In this document: piece by piece, positions 1 through 7,517 of the stretch
Numbering within the stretch: position 1 is the stretch's first letter
Layout of the letters: every line of letters begins with the position of its first letter
Source: Actinobacteria bacterium UBA7422
GTDB taxonomy: Bacteria; Actinomycetota; Actinomycetes; S36-B12
Length of the DNA stretch: 16,284 nt
NCBI GenBank assembly: GCA_002469525.1
Contig: DKME01000101.1
Location: forward strand, 1 to 16,284
Reading direction: 5' to 3'
Position numbers and translations under genes: made by a program
Notes under the pieces: model-generated
What the model was told of the DNA's origin: nothing
The model's input: only the letters and a program-made list of their open reading frames with translations
The model's database searches: none

Positions 1-1
1 A

Positions 2-385
2 AAAAATGTGAACGGTGAGGCGCTTGAAGTCTGCAGTATTGAGCCACTGACGGGGTTTTTCCGGGACGGCTATACCAATACGAGTGCAGATGATTTTGGT
101 TCACATACGGTCTGCGCGGTTGTGAGCGCCGAATTCTTGGAGCACCAGCGCTTAGTGGGAAATGATTTGATTACGCCCATGCCGCAATACGGGTTTCCGG
201 GTTTGTTACCAGGTGATCGTTGGGGAGTGTGTGCCGGGCGTTGGTTGCAATCCTATGAAGCGGGCGTTAAAGCACCGGTGGTCTTGGCCGCCACCAACCA
301 GGCGGCACTTGAGCACGTTCCCCTTGACGCGTTGGTGAATTGTGCAGCCGACATTCCACCCGATATTTCAGGATTGATGGCGTAA
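2..385 (+). CDS. DUF2237 family protein, 5'-truncated by window edge
   Basis: This is the end of a small soluble protein that I recognise as DUF2237, a widespread family of unknown function. Family hallmarks visible are an N-V-x-G start region, E-x-C-S, the T-G-F-x-R-D-G motif, H-T-V-C-A-V, G-N-D-L-x-T-P-x-P and a G-F-P-G-L-x-P-G-D-R-W block followed by C-A-x-R-W. A GTG at 8 could be called as the start, but the frame is open to base 2 and the two preceding codons read Lys-Asn, giving the family's K-N-V-x-G. GTG 8 is therefore probably an internal valine and the true start lies off the left edge. It stops with TAA at 383-385, only 8 bases from the end of the convergent flagellar block. Nothing links it to motility; it is simply the next gene. 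The family call is from memory of the motifs. Confidence 0.85.
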   Translation, partial: KNVNGEALEVCSIEPLTGFFRDGYTNTSADDFGSHTVCAVVSAEFLEHQRLVGNDLITPMPQYGFPGLLPGDRWGVCAGRWLQSYEAGVKAPVVLAATNQAALEHVPLDALVNCAADIPPDISGLMA

Positions 386-393
386 ACCGCGAA

Positions 394-711
394 CTACCGA
401 TCCGATCCTGATTCCAAGGAGTTGACTATTACGGGTGCTTCGGCGGGAGTAACGGAGGATTCCCCCACTACAACAGTGGGCTTTGCTAGGCGGTCTACAC
501 CCTGAGCAATCAAGTCAATCTTCGGGTGTGCAAGGTAGTGCGCCAAGATGCGGTTAATAATGTTGAGCAACACCGTCATCACCGCCGTGAGTAACAAAAA
601 CTGTCCCAGTACTCCACCCAGATCAACTTCCGAGTCCACAAACGCACTCCACAATCCGCCCGCACTAAAAATCAGGGCTATGACCATGGCGAGTGGAATG
701 TAAGCAATCAT
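394..711 (-). CDS. Small two-span membrane protein of unknown function, coupled to the flhF-like gene
   Basis: This encodes 105 residues that I do not recognise as a named family. Two hydrophobic stretches, about residues 3-24 and 33-52, look like membrane helices joined by a short acidic loop. A basic segment (about 53-76) and a polar C-terminal tail of about 30 residues follow. The ATG at 711-709 shares its A with the TGA of the flhF-like gene (TGATG), so translation is very likely coupled and the protein belongs to the same transcript. It is the last gene of the flagellar block and ends 8 bases from the convergent DUF2237 gene. Position suggests a membrane partner or placement factor for the flagellum, but no motif supports a specific role. 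FlhG normally follows flhF in many bacteria; this is not FlhG, having no ATPase motifs. Confidence 0.75.
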   Translation of the reverse strand: MIAYIPLAMVIALIFSAGGLWSAFVDSEVDLGGVLGQFLLLTAVMTVLLNIINRILAHYLAHPKIDLIAQGVDRLAKPTVVVGESSVTPAEAPVIVNSLESGSDR

Positions 712-2450
712 CAGACTGAAATGCTAGCGATCTGCTCCACTACAGGGGAAACTCCGGGGCTTGTAATCGCGTCGCCGTCCTCAGGACACGGCCGCCCATC
801 CATGAAAGCAATGGGGATGCCGAGAGCTCGCAGAGTTTGAGGATTCTTCGGCTCTTGTGCGTTGACCACGGCCAGTGCGGAGATGTGCCCAAGGCATTGG
901 GTCCAGCGGCCAAGAGACGAGAGGGCGTGCGAAGCATCCACAACGGCCCACACGTGCGGGGTTTCCAAGGCTTCGATTGCCTTCACAATTCGTATTCGTT
1001 CGAGATCGTCATTACCAATAGGGAAGGGCGCGTGCACAATCACGATAGTTGGCGAATCTGATCTGCGAGCAAGGTCAAAGACTTCGTCTGCACAGGAGTG
1101 GCGGAAGTGATCTTCTGCGTCAACACCCGGAACCGTAAGCCCCGAAGACGTGATCGCTAGAACGTCGATTCCCCCGCAGTCGGCAATCTCGATGATGGCA
1201 CATGCTTGCTCATAAGCCTCGTGAACATCCCCGATCAACACGAGCACCTCACCTGCTGAAGTCGGTATGCCTTCAGGAATAGCCGCGTTCGCGTGCGTTA
1301 CTGGTGCGAAATCTGGTGCCTGGAACTTCAGGGAAAATTTTGCCGGATTCGTTTTCGCAATTTTCGGCGACGTTACAACAGGTTCGAAAGTTTGTGCAAC
1401 AGGAACTTGTTCGGCGCAGCTCTTTTTTGTTTCGGCTAGACGGGTGCTGCTTTTCGCAGAAACTTTTGTGGGTCTAGTGGGCAGTGAACGAGCAATTGTT
1501 TCAGCCATGGCAAAAATTTGAATTCTGCGAGCTTCTTCGGTGCCAATGGGGCCGCGACGTGAATAGAAATCTTCCACCTTCTCCCGCTGCGCTTTGATTT
1601 GGTCCCCGATCTGCACCCGCCAATACGCTTCACTCTCGGGTCCACAAATGTCACCTGACCGCTCACTCGCGAGAGGAAGGGGGTCCGTGACTGAGATTTT
1701 TACTCCCGCGATTACTTCTACTTCTTTTACTTCTTTCGACACGACCTCTGGCTGCTCCTGCTTGGTGTCGCGCATCAAATTTGATGAACCATCCATTTGT
1801 GCGACAAGACGAGCTGCGGGTGGAAGATCATAAAAATCATCATCGTCATCCTCTACGGGTGTAGGAAACTCGGATACGGGTCGATCTTCAATGAGTGGGC
1901 CGTGGGTCAAAAGGTCCTGCAGTCGTTTTTGTTGTTCAACGCTAGCAGGAGCGGTCCGACTTGGGCGAGCGTTAGCGTTTCGTTCCTGTGACTTTTTGTT
2001 GCGAAGCCTGAGTCGGAACCTACGACCTTTGCCCGAGCGTGTAGTGAGATCACTCCAACTGCTGGCGTCAGGATCTACTTCGTCGGTAGTTGCAATTGGA
2101 TCTGAACCGGCACCGTAGAGATTCTCGGGAGCGTTAAGGGCTCGCGCTTTTTCTAGTAGGTCGCGGGCCCAATCCTGGGCGGATGCTGCCGCTTGATCGT
2201 TTTGGCTTCGGGTCGCTAGGTCACTGAGAGACATGCCCGCCGTCTGGGGTTGAGCGCTGATGTTGGCAGCCACCCGGGGATTGTCAATCTCAACCGTCAC
2301 TTCGTAGTGTTGTTTGGTGAAGAAGCCACCGACACCACCCGAACGCACCTGTTCGGCTTGAATCACGTGGAAGTCACGACCGTAGTTCGCTTCTACTTCA
2401 CGCAGTATGCCTTTAAGGTCAGGTCCTTCAAGCAACATTCGCAGGCTCAT
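711..2450 (-). CDS. FlhF-like protein with degenerate (P-loop-less) SRP-type GTPase domain
   Basis: This encodes 579 residues. The first 55 resemble the FlhF N-terminal domain: a short helical stretch, then G-R-D-F-H-V-I-Q, then G-G-V-G-G-F-F and a Y-E-V-T-V strand. Residues about 60-390 are polar, charged and probably disordered. The last 180 residues follow the order of the FlhF/Ffh GTPase core: a hydrophobic strand ending in G-D-V-H where the P-loop should be, a V-V-D-A strand, V-V-N-A-Q-E-P in place of T-K-L-D, and a C-terminal G-I-P-I-A-F-M-D-G-R-x-x-P-E-D closing motif. No G-x-x-G-x-G-K-[S/T] exists, so GTP binding of the usual kind is unlikely. FlhF normally helps place the flagellum. 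A TTG at 2456 is possible, but ATG 2450 sits 9 bases after AGGAG. It overlaps flhA by 23 bases. The FlhF relation is my inference from motif order. Confidence 0.7.
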   Translation of the reverse strand: MSLRMLLEGPDLKGILREVEANYGRDFHVIQAEQVRSGGVGGFFTKQHYEVTVEIDNPRVAANISAQPQTAGMSLSDLATRSQNDQAAASAQDWARDLLEKARALNAPENLYGAGSDPIATTDEVDPDASSWSDLTTRSGKGRRFRLRLRNKKSQERNANARPSRTAPASVEQQKRLQDLLTHGPLIEDRPVSEFPTPVEDDDDDFYDLPPAARLVAQMDGSSNLMRDTKQEQPEVVSKEVKEVEVIAGVKISVTDPLPLASERSGDICGPESEAYWRVQIGDQIKAQREKVEDFYSRRGPIGTEEARRIQIFAMAETIARSLPTRPTKVSAKSSTRLAETKKSCAEQVPVAQTFEPVVTSPKIAKTNPAKFSLKFQAPDFAPVTHANAAIPEGIPTSAGEVLVLIGDVHEAYEQACAIIEIADCGGIDVLAITSSGLTVPGVDAEDHFRHSCADEVFDLARRSDSPTIVIVHAPFPIGNDDLERIRIVKAIEALETPHVWAVVDASHALSSLGRWTQCLGHISALAVVNAQEPKNPQTLRALGIPIAFMDGRPCPEDGDAITSPGVSPVVEQIASISV

Positions 2451-4497
2451 TGCCAACCACTCCTACTGTTTGGATATCAATGGGTCCACCCAATTCTGAA
2501 TAAGACAGAATGGGAAGTCGAGGGAACTCGTGGCGCAACTGTTGGTAGAGAGACGCCCGTAACTGGCTTGCACAAATTAAGACTGGTGATATCCCGGCTT
2601 CTTCGGCCTGATTTACCAACCGCCCAACGTCGGCGCTCATTCTGGTGAGGACAGTTGCATCGATCGCTAACACTTGGCCTTCTTGCCCCGCACGCGAAGC
2701 TGCTAGCAGGCCTTGTTCAAAAGTTGGATCCAATGTAATCACGTGCAGGATCCCATCCATTGCGGTTTGGGAACTGATTGCTGATCCCAACACCTCGCGG
2801 GCGGACTCAACGAGCGCTTCCGTCCCCTGATGACCAGAACGGATGGACGCCGACATGGCTTCAAAGATTCGAGACAGGTCTCGAATCGCGACCCGTTCTT
2901 TAAGCAGACCCTGAAGGACTCGTTGGATTTCTCCGAGAGAAGCCTGCGCGGGAGTGAGCTCTTCCACAACGGATGGGTGTGATTTGCGCAGTGAGTCGAC
3001 GAGCATTTTGACGTCTTCCCGCGAAAGAAGTTCAGCTGCATGCTTGCGGACAGTCTCGGCGAGATGGGTAGTAATAATCGACGCCCGATCAATCACCGTG
3101 GCCCCGATAAGTTCCGCTTGACGTTGATAGGCAACGGGCACCCATCGGGCGTCAAGACCAAAGACTGGTTCCTTGGTGTCTTCACCTGGCAGGTCTTCCA
3201 TGCCGTCGCCGATAACGAGGACGTGCCCTGGGGGGGCCTGTCCACGAGCAACTTCCACTCCGTGTAACCGGATTCGATAGGTGGCTAGCGGTAACTCTGT
3301 ATCGTCCCGTGTGCGGACCGTGGGGAGAACTAGACCAAGCTCCATGGCGAGTTTGCGGCGAAGGGCCTTCACGCGGACCAGCAGGTCCCCGCCCACATTT
3401 GGGTCAACCAAGTCAATGATGTCGTAGCTCAGACCGAGTTCAAGTGCATCGACCTGCAGATCCATAACGATCCCCTCAGGACTGTCTGGTAAAGGGACGC
3501 CCGCTGGCAGTTCAAGTCGATCACTTACTCCCTCAATCGCCTTATCGCCGACTGCTGGCGCGGTGCGGGCAAGTCGTCTACCGATGAAAATTAGTGCACC
3601 GCCAATTATGAGAAATGGCAGAGCGGGCATGCCAGGAATAATTGCTAGAGCAGCAATACCGATGCCTCCGAATGTCAACGCACGCGGCTGGAACGAGACC
3701 TGCTTCATGAGATCAGAGGACATGTCCCCCTCTGTTGCGGCACGAGTCACCATTAGGCCGGTTGCTACTGCAAGCATCAGGGCCGGGATCTGAGCGGTGA
3801 GCCCGTCGCCCACTGTGAGGAGGCTGTACGTGTTGATTGCCTCGGTGAAGCTCAGGCCTCCCTGAACGACACCGATTGCTACGCCTCCGAAAAGATTGAT
3901 GATCGTAATGAAGATTGCGGCGATTGCGTCACCTTTGACGAACTTTGAACCACCATCCATTGCACCGTAAAAGTCAGCTTCAGCACCCACTTCGGCTCGC
4001 CTGCGCCGGGCTTCGTCGTCATCAATAAGACCGGCATTCAGGTCCGCATCAATTGCCATCTGCTTGCCAGGCATGGCATCTAGCGTGAATCGGGCGCCAA
4101 CTTCGGCGACGCGCTCGGCCCCTTTCGTTACCACGATAAATTGAATAACGATCAAAATGAGGAAAATGACCAGACCAACGATGAGGGATCCGCCAATGAC
4201 AAAACTCCCGAAAGCCTCAACTACCTCACCGGCGTAACCATTAACAAGGATTTGCCGAGTGACGCTCACATTTAAGCCGAGCCGGAAAAGGGTGGCAATA
4301 AGTAGGAGGGCGGGAAATGTTGAGAATTCGAGGGGTTTGCGCACATAAACTGCAACGAGAAGAATAACGAGGGCGGCAGCAATGTTGAATGAGATCAGTA
4401 GATCAAGGATGAATGGTGGCAGTGGGATGATCAACATCACGATGACAAGGACTACGGCGATTGGCACTGCGAACTGAGCCCAACGAATTTTCCGCAC
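2428..4497 (-). CDS. flhA: Flagellar export gate protein FlhA
   Basis: This encodes 689 residues, the normal FlhA length. FlhA is the large membrane subunit of the flagellar type III export gate; its cytoplasmic domain forms a nonameric ring that docks substrate-chaperone complexes. The N-terminal half (to about residue 310) has a run of membrane helices, starting with a helix that ends in P-L-P-P-F-I-L-D. Family signatures include R-L-G-L-N-V-S-V-T-R (about 72-81) and D-A-M-P-G-K-Q-M-A-I-D (about 140-150), followed by the charged loop. GTG 4497 is chosen because it sits 5 bases after an AAGGACAGGGG purine run and gives a family-like N terminus. An upstream in-frame GTG at 4551 adds 18 residues that do not look like FlhA. 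Its position 6 bases after the promoter -10 makes a leaderless start conceivable. The gene probably has its own sigma28 promoter. Confidence 0.97.
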   Translation of the reverse strand: MRKIRWAQFAVPIAVVLVIVMLIIPLPPFILDLLISFNIAAALVILLVAVYVRKPLEFSTFPALLLIATLFRLGLNVSVTRQILVNGYAGEVVEAFGSFVIGGSLIVGLVIFLILIVIQFIVVTKGAERVAEVGARFTLDAMPGKQMAIDADLNAGLIDDDEARRRRAEVGAEADFYGAMDGGSKFVKGDAIAAIFITIINLFGGVAIGVVQGGLSFTEAINTYSLLTVGDGLTAQIPALMLAVATGLMVTRAATEGDMSSDLMKQVSFQPRALTFGGIGIAALAIIPGMPALPFLIIGGALIFIGRRLARTAPAVGDKAIEGVSDRLELPAGVPLPDSPEGIVMDLQVDALELGLSYDIIDLVDPNVGGDLLVRVKALRRKLAMELGLVLPTVRTRDDTELPLATYRIRLHGVEVARGQAPPGHVLVIGDGMEDLPGEDTKEPVFGLDARWVPVAYQRQAELIGATVIDRASIITTHLAETVRKHAAELLSREDVKMLVDSLRKSHPSVVEELTPAQASLGEIQRVLQGLLKERVAIRDLSRIFEAMSASIRSGHQGTEALVESAREVLGSAISSQTAMDGILHVITLDPTFEQGLLAASRAGQEGQVLAIDATVLTRMSADVGRLVNQAEEAGISPVLICASQLRASLYQQLRHEFPRLPILSYSELGGPIDIQTVGVVGNEPANVA
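2460..2464 (-). promoter_or_regulatory. Ribosome binding site deciding the flhF-like start
   Basis: On the minus strand AGGAG lies 9 bases before ATG 2450 but only 3 bases before the in-frame TTG 2456. This spacing favours the ATG. The site lies within the last codons of flhA, so the downstream gene has its own entry signal despite the overlap. Confidence 0.55.
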
Positions 4498-4502
4498 AGA
4501 AA

Positions 4503-4513
4503 CCCCTGTCCTT
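4503..4513 (-). promoter_or_regulatory. Ribosome binding site supporting flhA start at 4497
   Basis: The minus strand reads AAGGACAGGGG, ending 5 bases before GTG 4497. There is no comparable purine run at a good distance before the alternative GTG 4551. This is one of the two reasons for choosing the shorter FlhA; the other is the family-like N terminus. Confidence 0.5.
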
Positions 4514-4556
4514 GGAAAAACCGTCCATGGGATTACCTGCCATCCTGGCACCTGCT

Positions 4557-4583
4557 ATATCGGCCACCTCAGGCCCCACTTGA
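4557..4583 (-). promoter_or_regulatory. Candidate sigma28 (FliA/SigD/WhiG-type) promoter of flhA
   Basis: The minus strand has TCAAGTGG (4583-4576), exactly 11 bases, then GCCGATAT (4564-4557). The sigma28 family consensus is TAAAGTTT-N11-GCCGATAA in enterics and TAAA-N15-GCCGATAT in Bacillus, so the -10 element is a perfect match to the Bacillus form. Transcription would start near 4550, giving a leader of about 53 bases before GTG 4497. The site fills the gap between flhB and flhA, and the same motif with the same spacing occurs before flbD and fliL. Sequence evidence only. Confidence 0.72.
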
Positions 4584-4609
4584 TGATTTTTTATAGAGAG
4601 ATCAAGTGG
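4576..4609. repeat. 9-bp perfect inverted repeat spanning the flhB stop and the flhA -35 element
   Basis: CCACTTGAT (4576-4584) and ATCAAGTGG (4601-4609) are perfect inverted copies separated by 16 AT-rich bases. One arm contains the complete -35 element of the flhA promoter; the other lies in the last codons of flhB, and the flhB TAA is in the loop. In flhB mRNA it could fold into a hairpin, but no T run follows, so a classical terminator is unlikely. It could equally be a two-fold symmetric protein-binding site over the promoter. Confidence 0.6.
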
Positions 4610-5697
4610 TCCACTTCACGTGAACTATGCAGGCCCGCAGGTGCCCCCCGTCGCTTAAGGTTCATGACGAAGGCCAAGACCCGGGCCACGGCCGTGAAGA
4701 GTTCGGTAGGGATCTCTGAACCTACCTCACAGTTTCGGTACAAAGTTCTAGCGAGGGGAACGTCCTCCACGAGGGGTACCCGGTTTTCCGAGGCAAGTTC
4801 ACGGATTCTGGTTGCAATCACTCCGGCACCTTTCGCCACTATTCGGGGGGCCCCGAGGTGTTGGGTGTATTTGATAGCCACCGCGATGTGGGTCGGGTTG
4901 ACCAGAACAAGGTCCGCCGTTGCAACATCGGCCATCATTCGGTTTCGAGAGGCCTCCTGTGCTCGGCGGCGGACAAAAGCTCGAAGCAACGGGTCACCCT
5001 CTGACTGCTTGAACTCCTCTTTGACCTCTCGCATGGACATCATGAGTTCTTTGCGCACCCTTTTTTGACTGACTAGATAGTCGGCGACCGCGATCAATAG
5101 TCCAGTGGCAATCACGGCCTGCACTAACCGAATCCCTTCGGCGGCAACAATCTCCGTCAAAACGGAGAGCGGGAGCAAACCTGACCCGAAAATGATTTCT
5201 ACAACTCGGCTGATAACCAGCCAGAGCACCAATCCAATTGAGGTTGTCTTGAGGATTTGCTTGGCCAATTCCCATAAGCCCTGAGTACCTAGGATCCGTT
5301 TTGCATTCTGTTGAGGGCTGATTTTGCTGGTTTTCGGTGCTATCCGCGACAGATAGGGGCGGGCACCGCCTTGGATCCAACCAGAGATTTGAGTAAAAAG
5401 GAGGATTACCAACATAAAAGGGACCAGTAGCACCGCTATCGAGATTACCGCGGGTAAAGCAATGCTGCCCAGACGCTCAGGGGTTGGCTCCTGCGCCATG
5501 TCAGGAAGCGTGAGGAGTAAGGCCCGGAGTTGCTCGGTCAACAGTTCTAGCATGAATGGGGTTAAGAGGGTAAGGGCGAGGAGCCCAGTCCAGGCTGCTA
5601 AGTCTGTTGTCCGTGCGACCTGGCCCTGTTTGACCCCTTCTTTGATTTTCTTCGGAGTCGGTTTTTCGGTCTTGGCAGCGGAATCAGCTTTTGCCAT
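4591..5697 (-). CDS. flhB: Flagellar export switch protein FlhB
   Basis: This encodes 368 residues. FlhB is the membrane protein that switches the export apparatus from rod/hook to filament substrates when FliK reports hook completion. The N terminus carries the typical basic K-T-E-K-P-T-P-K-K-I-K-E-G motif (10-21), ending in G-Q-V-A-R. Four hydrophobic segments fall at about 36-56, 80-103, 150-172 and 185-207. The self-cleavage motif N-P-T-H is intact at 267-270, so autocleavage is expected. The C-terminal domain has the usual V-P-L-V-E-D-V-P-L-A-R-x-L-Y block. ATG 5697 is 3 bases after the fliR stop and has GGAAG six bases upstream. It follows fliR in the same transcript. The end of the gene contains one arm of an inverted repeat and is followed by the flhA promoter. 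Confidence 0.97.
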   Translation of the reverse strand: MAKADSAAKTEKPTPKKIKEGVKQGQVARTTDLAAWTGLLALTLLTPFMLELLTEQLRALLLTLPDMAQEPTPERLGSIALPAVISIAVLLVPFMLVILLFTQISGWIQGGARPYLSRIAPKTSKISPQQNAKRILGTQGLWELAKQILKTTSIGLVLWLVISRVVEIIFGSGLLPLSVLTEIVAAEGIRLVQAVIATGLLIAVADYLVSQKRVRKELMMSMREVKEEFKQSEGDPLLRAFVRRRAQEASRNRMMADVATADLVLVNPTHIAVAIKYTQHLGAPRIVAKGAGVIATRIRELASENRVPLVEDVPLARTLYRNCEVGSEIPTELFTAVARVLAFVMNLKRRGAPAGLHSSREVDHLISL

Positions 5698-5700
5698 GCG

Positions 5701-6474
5701 TCACTTCCCGACAATTCCACGCATGGCATCGACGGATGAGTCCGTCAGACCAGCGATAACCGGGGTTAACCGGGGAATGGCAACCCCCACCAGTAGCAGG
5801 GCCACTCCGATCTTGACAGGGAAACTCAGTACGAAGATGTTGATAGTAGGAGCCACGCGCGTCAGCAGGCCAAGTCCGATATCTGCCAAGAAGAGGACGG
5901 CAATGATGGGACCGGCAATCTGCAAAACGGCAACAAAAGCCACGCTCAAGGCGCTGGTCAAAGTAGCGGCGGTCACATCAAGACTTAAGCCATTGCCAAT
6001 CGGCAGAACCTCGAAGGTTTTTGCGAACCCGGCAAATAGTATGAGATACGCACCGGTAACAAGAATGAGCACTCCAGCCACAAGCTGGTACACCCGGTTT
6101 ATCACCGTAGACTGTTGCTGCATCAAGGGGTCGTAGGCAGCTGACAGCGACAAGCCGCTGGCAAGGTCAATCATTGAACCTGCGGACTGTACGGCTGACA
6201 GTAAAGTCAGGCATGCCAATCCAAGGGCTACTCCAATGACCACCTGGAGGGCGAACTGAAGCAACAGGTTCACTGGATCAAGGGAGATCCCTCCTGAGGC
6301 AGCAATCGCGCCCGGAGTCATAGGGATGGCAAATGCCAGCCCGGACATAATCCGCACCAGAGGTGGCAGGAAGCCGCCACCAAAGGGAGGAGTAAGCCAC
6401 ACCCAGGCACCAACGCGCGCAAACACCAGCAGGAAGCCCATTATTTGTTCGGTAGAAATTCCCAGTTCAAACAT
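5701..6474 (-). CDS. fliR: Flagellar export gate protein FliR
   Basis: This encodes 257 residues, the usual FliR length, and is almost entirely hydrophobic. FliR forms the export gate with FliP and FliQ at the centre of the basal body. Features that fit are the N-terminal hydrophobic helix with F-A-R-V-G-A and the R-I-M-S-G-L-A-F-A-I segment, followed by several long membrane spans. A charge-poor C-terminal helix pair ends in L-T-P-V-I. ATG 6474 lies 9 bases after the fliQ stop with AAGGA 6 bases upstream, a good ribosome site. It sits between fliQ and flhB as in most flagellar and type III secretion clusters. No oddities seen. Confidence 0.95.
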   Translation of the reverse strand: MFELGISTEQIMGFLLVFARVGAWVWLTPPFGGGFLPPLVRIMSGLAFAIPMTPGAIAASGGISLDPVNLLLQFALQVVIGVALGLACLTLLSAVQSAGSMIDLASGLSLSAAYDPLMQQQSTVINRVYQLVAGVLILVTGAYLILFAGFAKTFEVLPIGNGLSLDVTAATLTSALSVAFVAVLQIAGPIIAVLFLADIGLGLLTRVAPTINIFVLSFPVKIGVALLLVGVAIPRLTPVIAGLTDSSVDAMRGIVGK

Positions 6475-6483
6475 TCGGGATCC

Positions 6484-6753
6484 TTAACCGAGTAGTCCGG
6501 GAATGAGTCCGAAAGCTTCGCGGGTAAACGCCAATAAGGTTTGAACCATCCATCCCGCTGCCACCACCAACGCAACTCCAACCGCAATTATCTTGGGCAC
6601 AAAGGACAGTGTCTGGTCTTGAAGGCTGGTGAGTCCCTGGAAGAGTGAAACGGCCAGGCCCACGAGTACAGCGGTGAGTAAGACCGGGGCAGCGAGTAAT
6701 GCTGCGGTCCACATGAACTGCGTGGAAAGTTCCACTACAAATGTTTCATTCAT
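6484..6753 (-). CDS. fliQ: Flagellar export gate protein FliQ
   Basis: This encodes 89 residues, the normal length of FliQ, which has two membrane helices. FliQ subunits wrap around the FliP-FliR core of the export gate. Helix one covers about residues 16-37 and ends in the family's V-S-L-F-Q-G-L-T-S-L-Q-D-Q-T-L-S-F-V-P-K stretch, the most recognisable part of the protein. Helix two covers about 54-77. ATG 6753 is 8 bases after the fliP stop and has AGGTGG four bases upstream. Part of the fliO-P-Q-R-flhB run; co-translated with its neighbours judging by the tight spacing. Confidence 0.96.
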   Translation of the reverse strand: MNETFVVELSTQFMWTAALLAAPVLLTAVLVGLAVSLFQGLTSLQDQTLSFVPKIIAVGVALVVAAGWMVQTLLAFTREAFGLIPGLLG

Positions 6754-6761
6754 TTATCCAC

Positions 6762-7517
6762 CTACCCGTAACTTCCGACGACGGAGGAAATAATGAGAGC
6801 CCAGCCGTCCACTAGGACGAAGAGTAAAAGTTTGAAGGGCAGAGACACCAAAACAGGCGGGAGCATGATCATGCCGACCGACATCAGGCTTGAGCTCACG
6901 ACCATATCAATGATTAAAAAGGGCAGAAAGATTACGAACCCAATAATGAAAGCGGCGCGAAGTTCGGACAAAATGAACGCCGGGACCAACGTGGTGAGTG
7001 AAACGTCTGCGGGTGTGGCGGGGGGTGCTTCACCTGAGACCTGGACCATGAGAGCCAATTCCTCTGGTCGGGTATTAGCGAGCATGAATTCCTCAAGAGG
7101 GACGCGACCAAGGTCGAATGCCTCACCAAAACTGATTGTCCCATCAAGATAGGGCTGAAGGGCATCTGTGTTTACCAGTGTCAGAACAGGTGACATGACG
7201 AACAGGCTCAGGAAGATTGCCAGTCCAGCAAGCACCTGATTGGGCGGCACTCCCTGAAGGCCCAAGGCATTGCGTGTGATGGACAGCACCACGATGATTT
7301 TTGTAAAACTGGTGACCATTAGTAACAATGCAGGTGCTACAGCAAGAACGGTGAGTGAAAGCAGGAGCACGATCGCGTTGGATGGACCTTCGTCGCCAAC
7401 GAGGTCGGGAAGGTTTATCGAGATTGCTTGTGATGGCGCGGACAGCGCCACACCGATGACCATGAAACTGAAAAATGTTGCGGACAGACCAAGAGCGGCG
7501 CGCACCCATCGACTCAC
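6762..7517 (-). CDS. fliP: Flagellar export gate protein FliP
   Basis: This encodes 251 residues from GTG 7517. FliP is the core pore subunit of the flagellar export gate. The N terminus is a signal peptide: basic residues (R3, R6), a hydrophobic run, and a P-S-Q-A cleavage site near residue 31, as in E. coli FliP, which is processed. Next come the family's S-F-T-K-I-I-V-V-L-S motif, the R-N-A-L-G-L-Q-G-V-P-P-N-Q-V-L block, a long hydrophobic segment, and a C-terminal M-L-P-P-V-L-V-S-L-P-F-K-L-L-L-F-V motif. A TTG at 7562 is also in frame, but it would overlap fliO by 49 bases and put 15 polar residues before the signal peptide. GTG 7517 overlaps the fliO stop as GTGA, the usual coupled arrangement. 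Confidence 0.95.
   Translation of the reverse strand: MSRWVRAALGLSATFFSFMVIGVALSAPSQAISINLPDLVGDEGPSNAIVLLLSLTVLAVAPALLLMVTSFTKIIVVLSITRNALGLQGVPPNQVLAGLAIFLSLFVMSPVLTLVNTDALQPYLDGTISFGEAFDLGRVPLEEFMLANTRPEELALMVQVSGEAPPATPADVSLTTLVPAFILSELRAAFIIGFVIFLPFLIIDMVVSSSLMSVGMIMLPPVLVSLPFKLLLFVLVDGWALIISSVVGSYG

Noticed and set aside
8..10. GTG 8 as start of the DUF2237 gene
   Set aside because: The frame is open to the window edge and the upstream codons Lys-Asn continue the family pattern, so this is an internal codon.
3208..3215. Plus-strand GCCGATAA inside flhA
   Set aside because: A perfect sigma28 -10 sequence, but no matching -35 element 11 bases upstream, antisense to the block and inside coding sequence.
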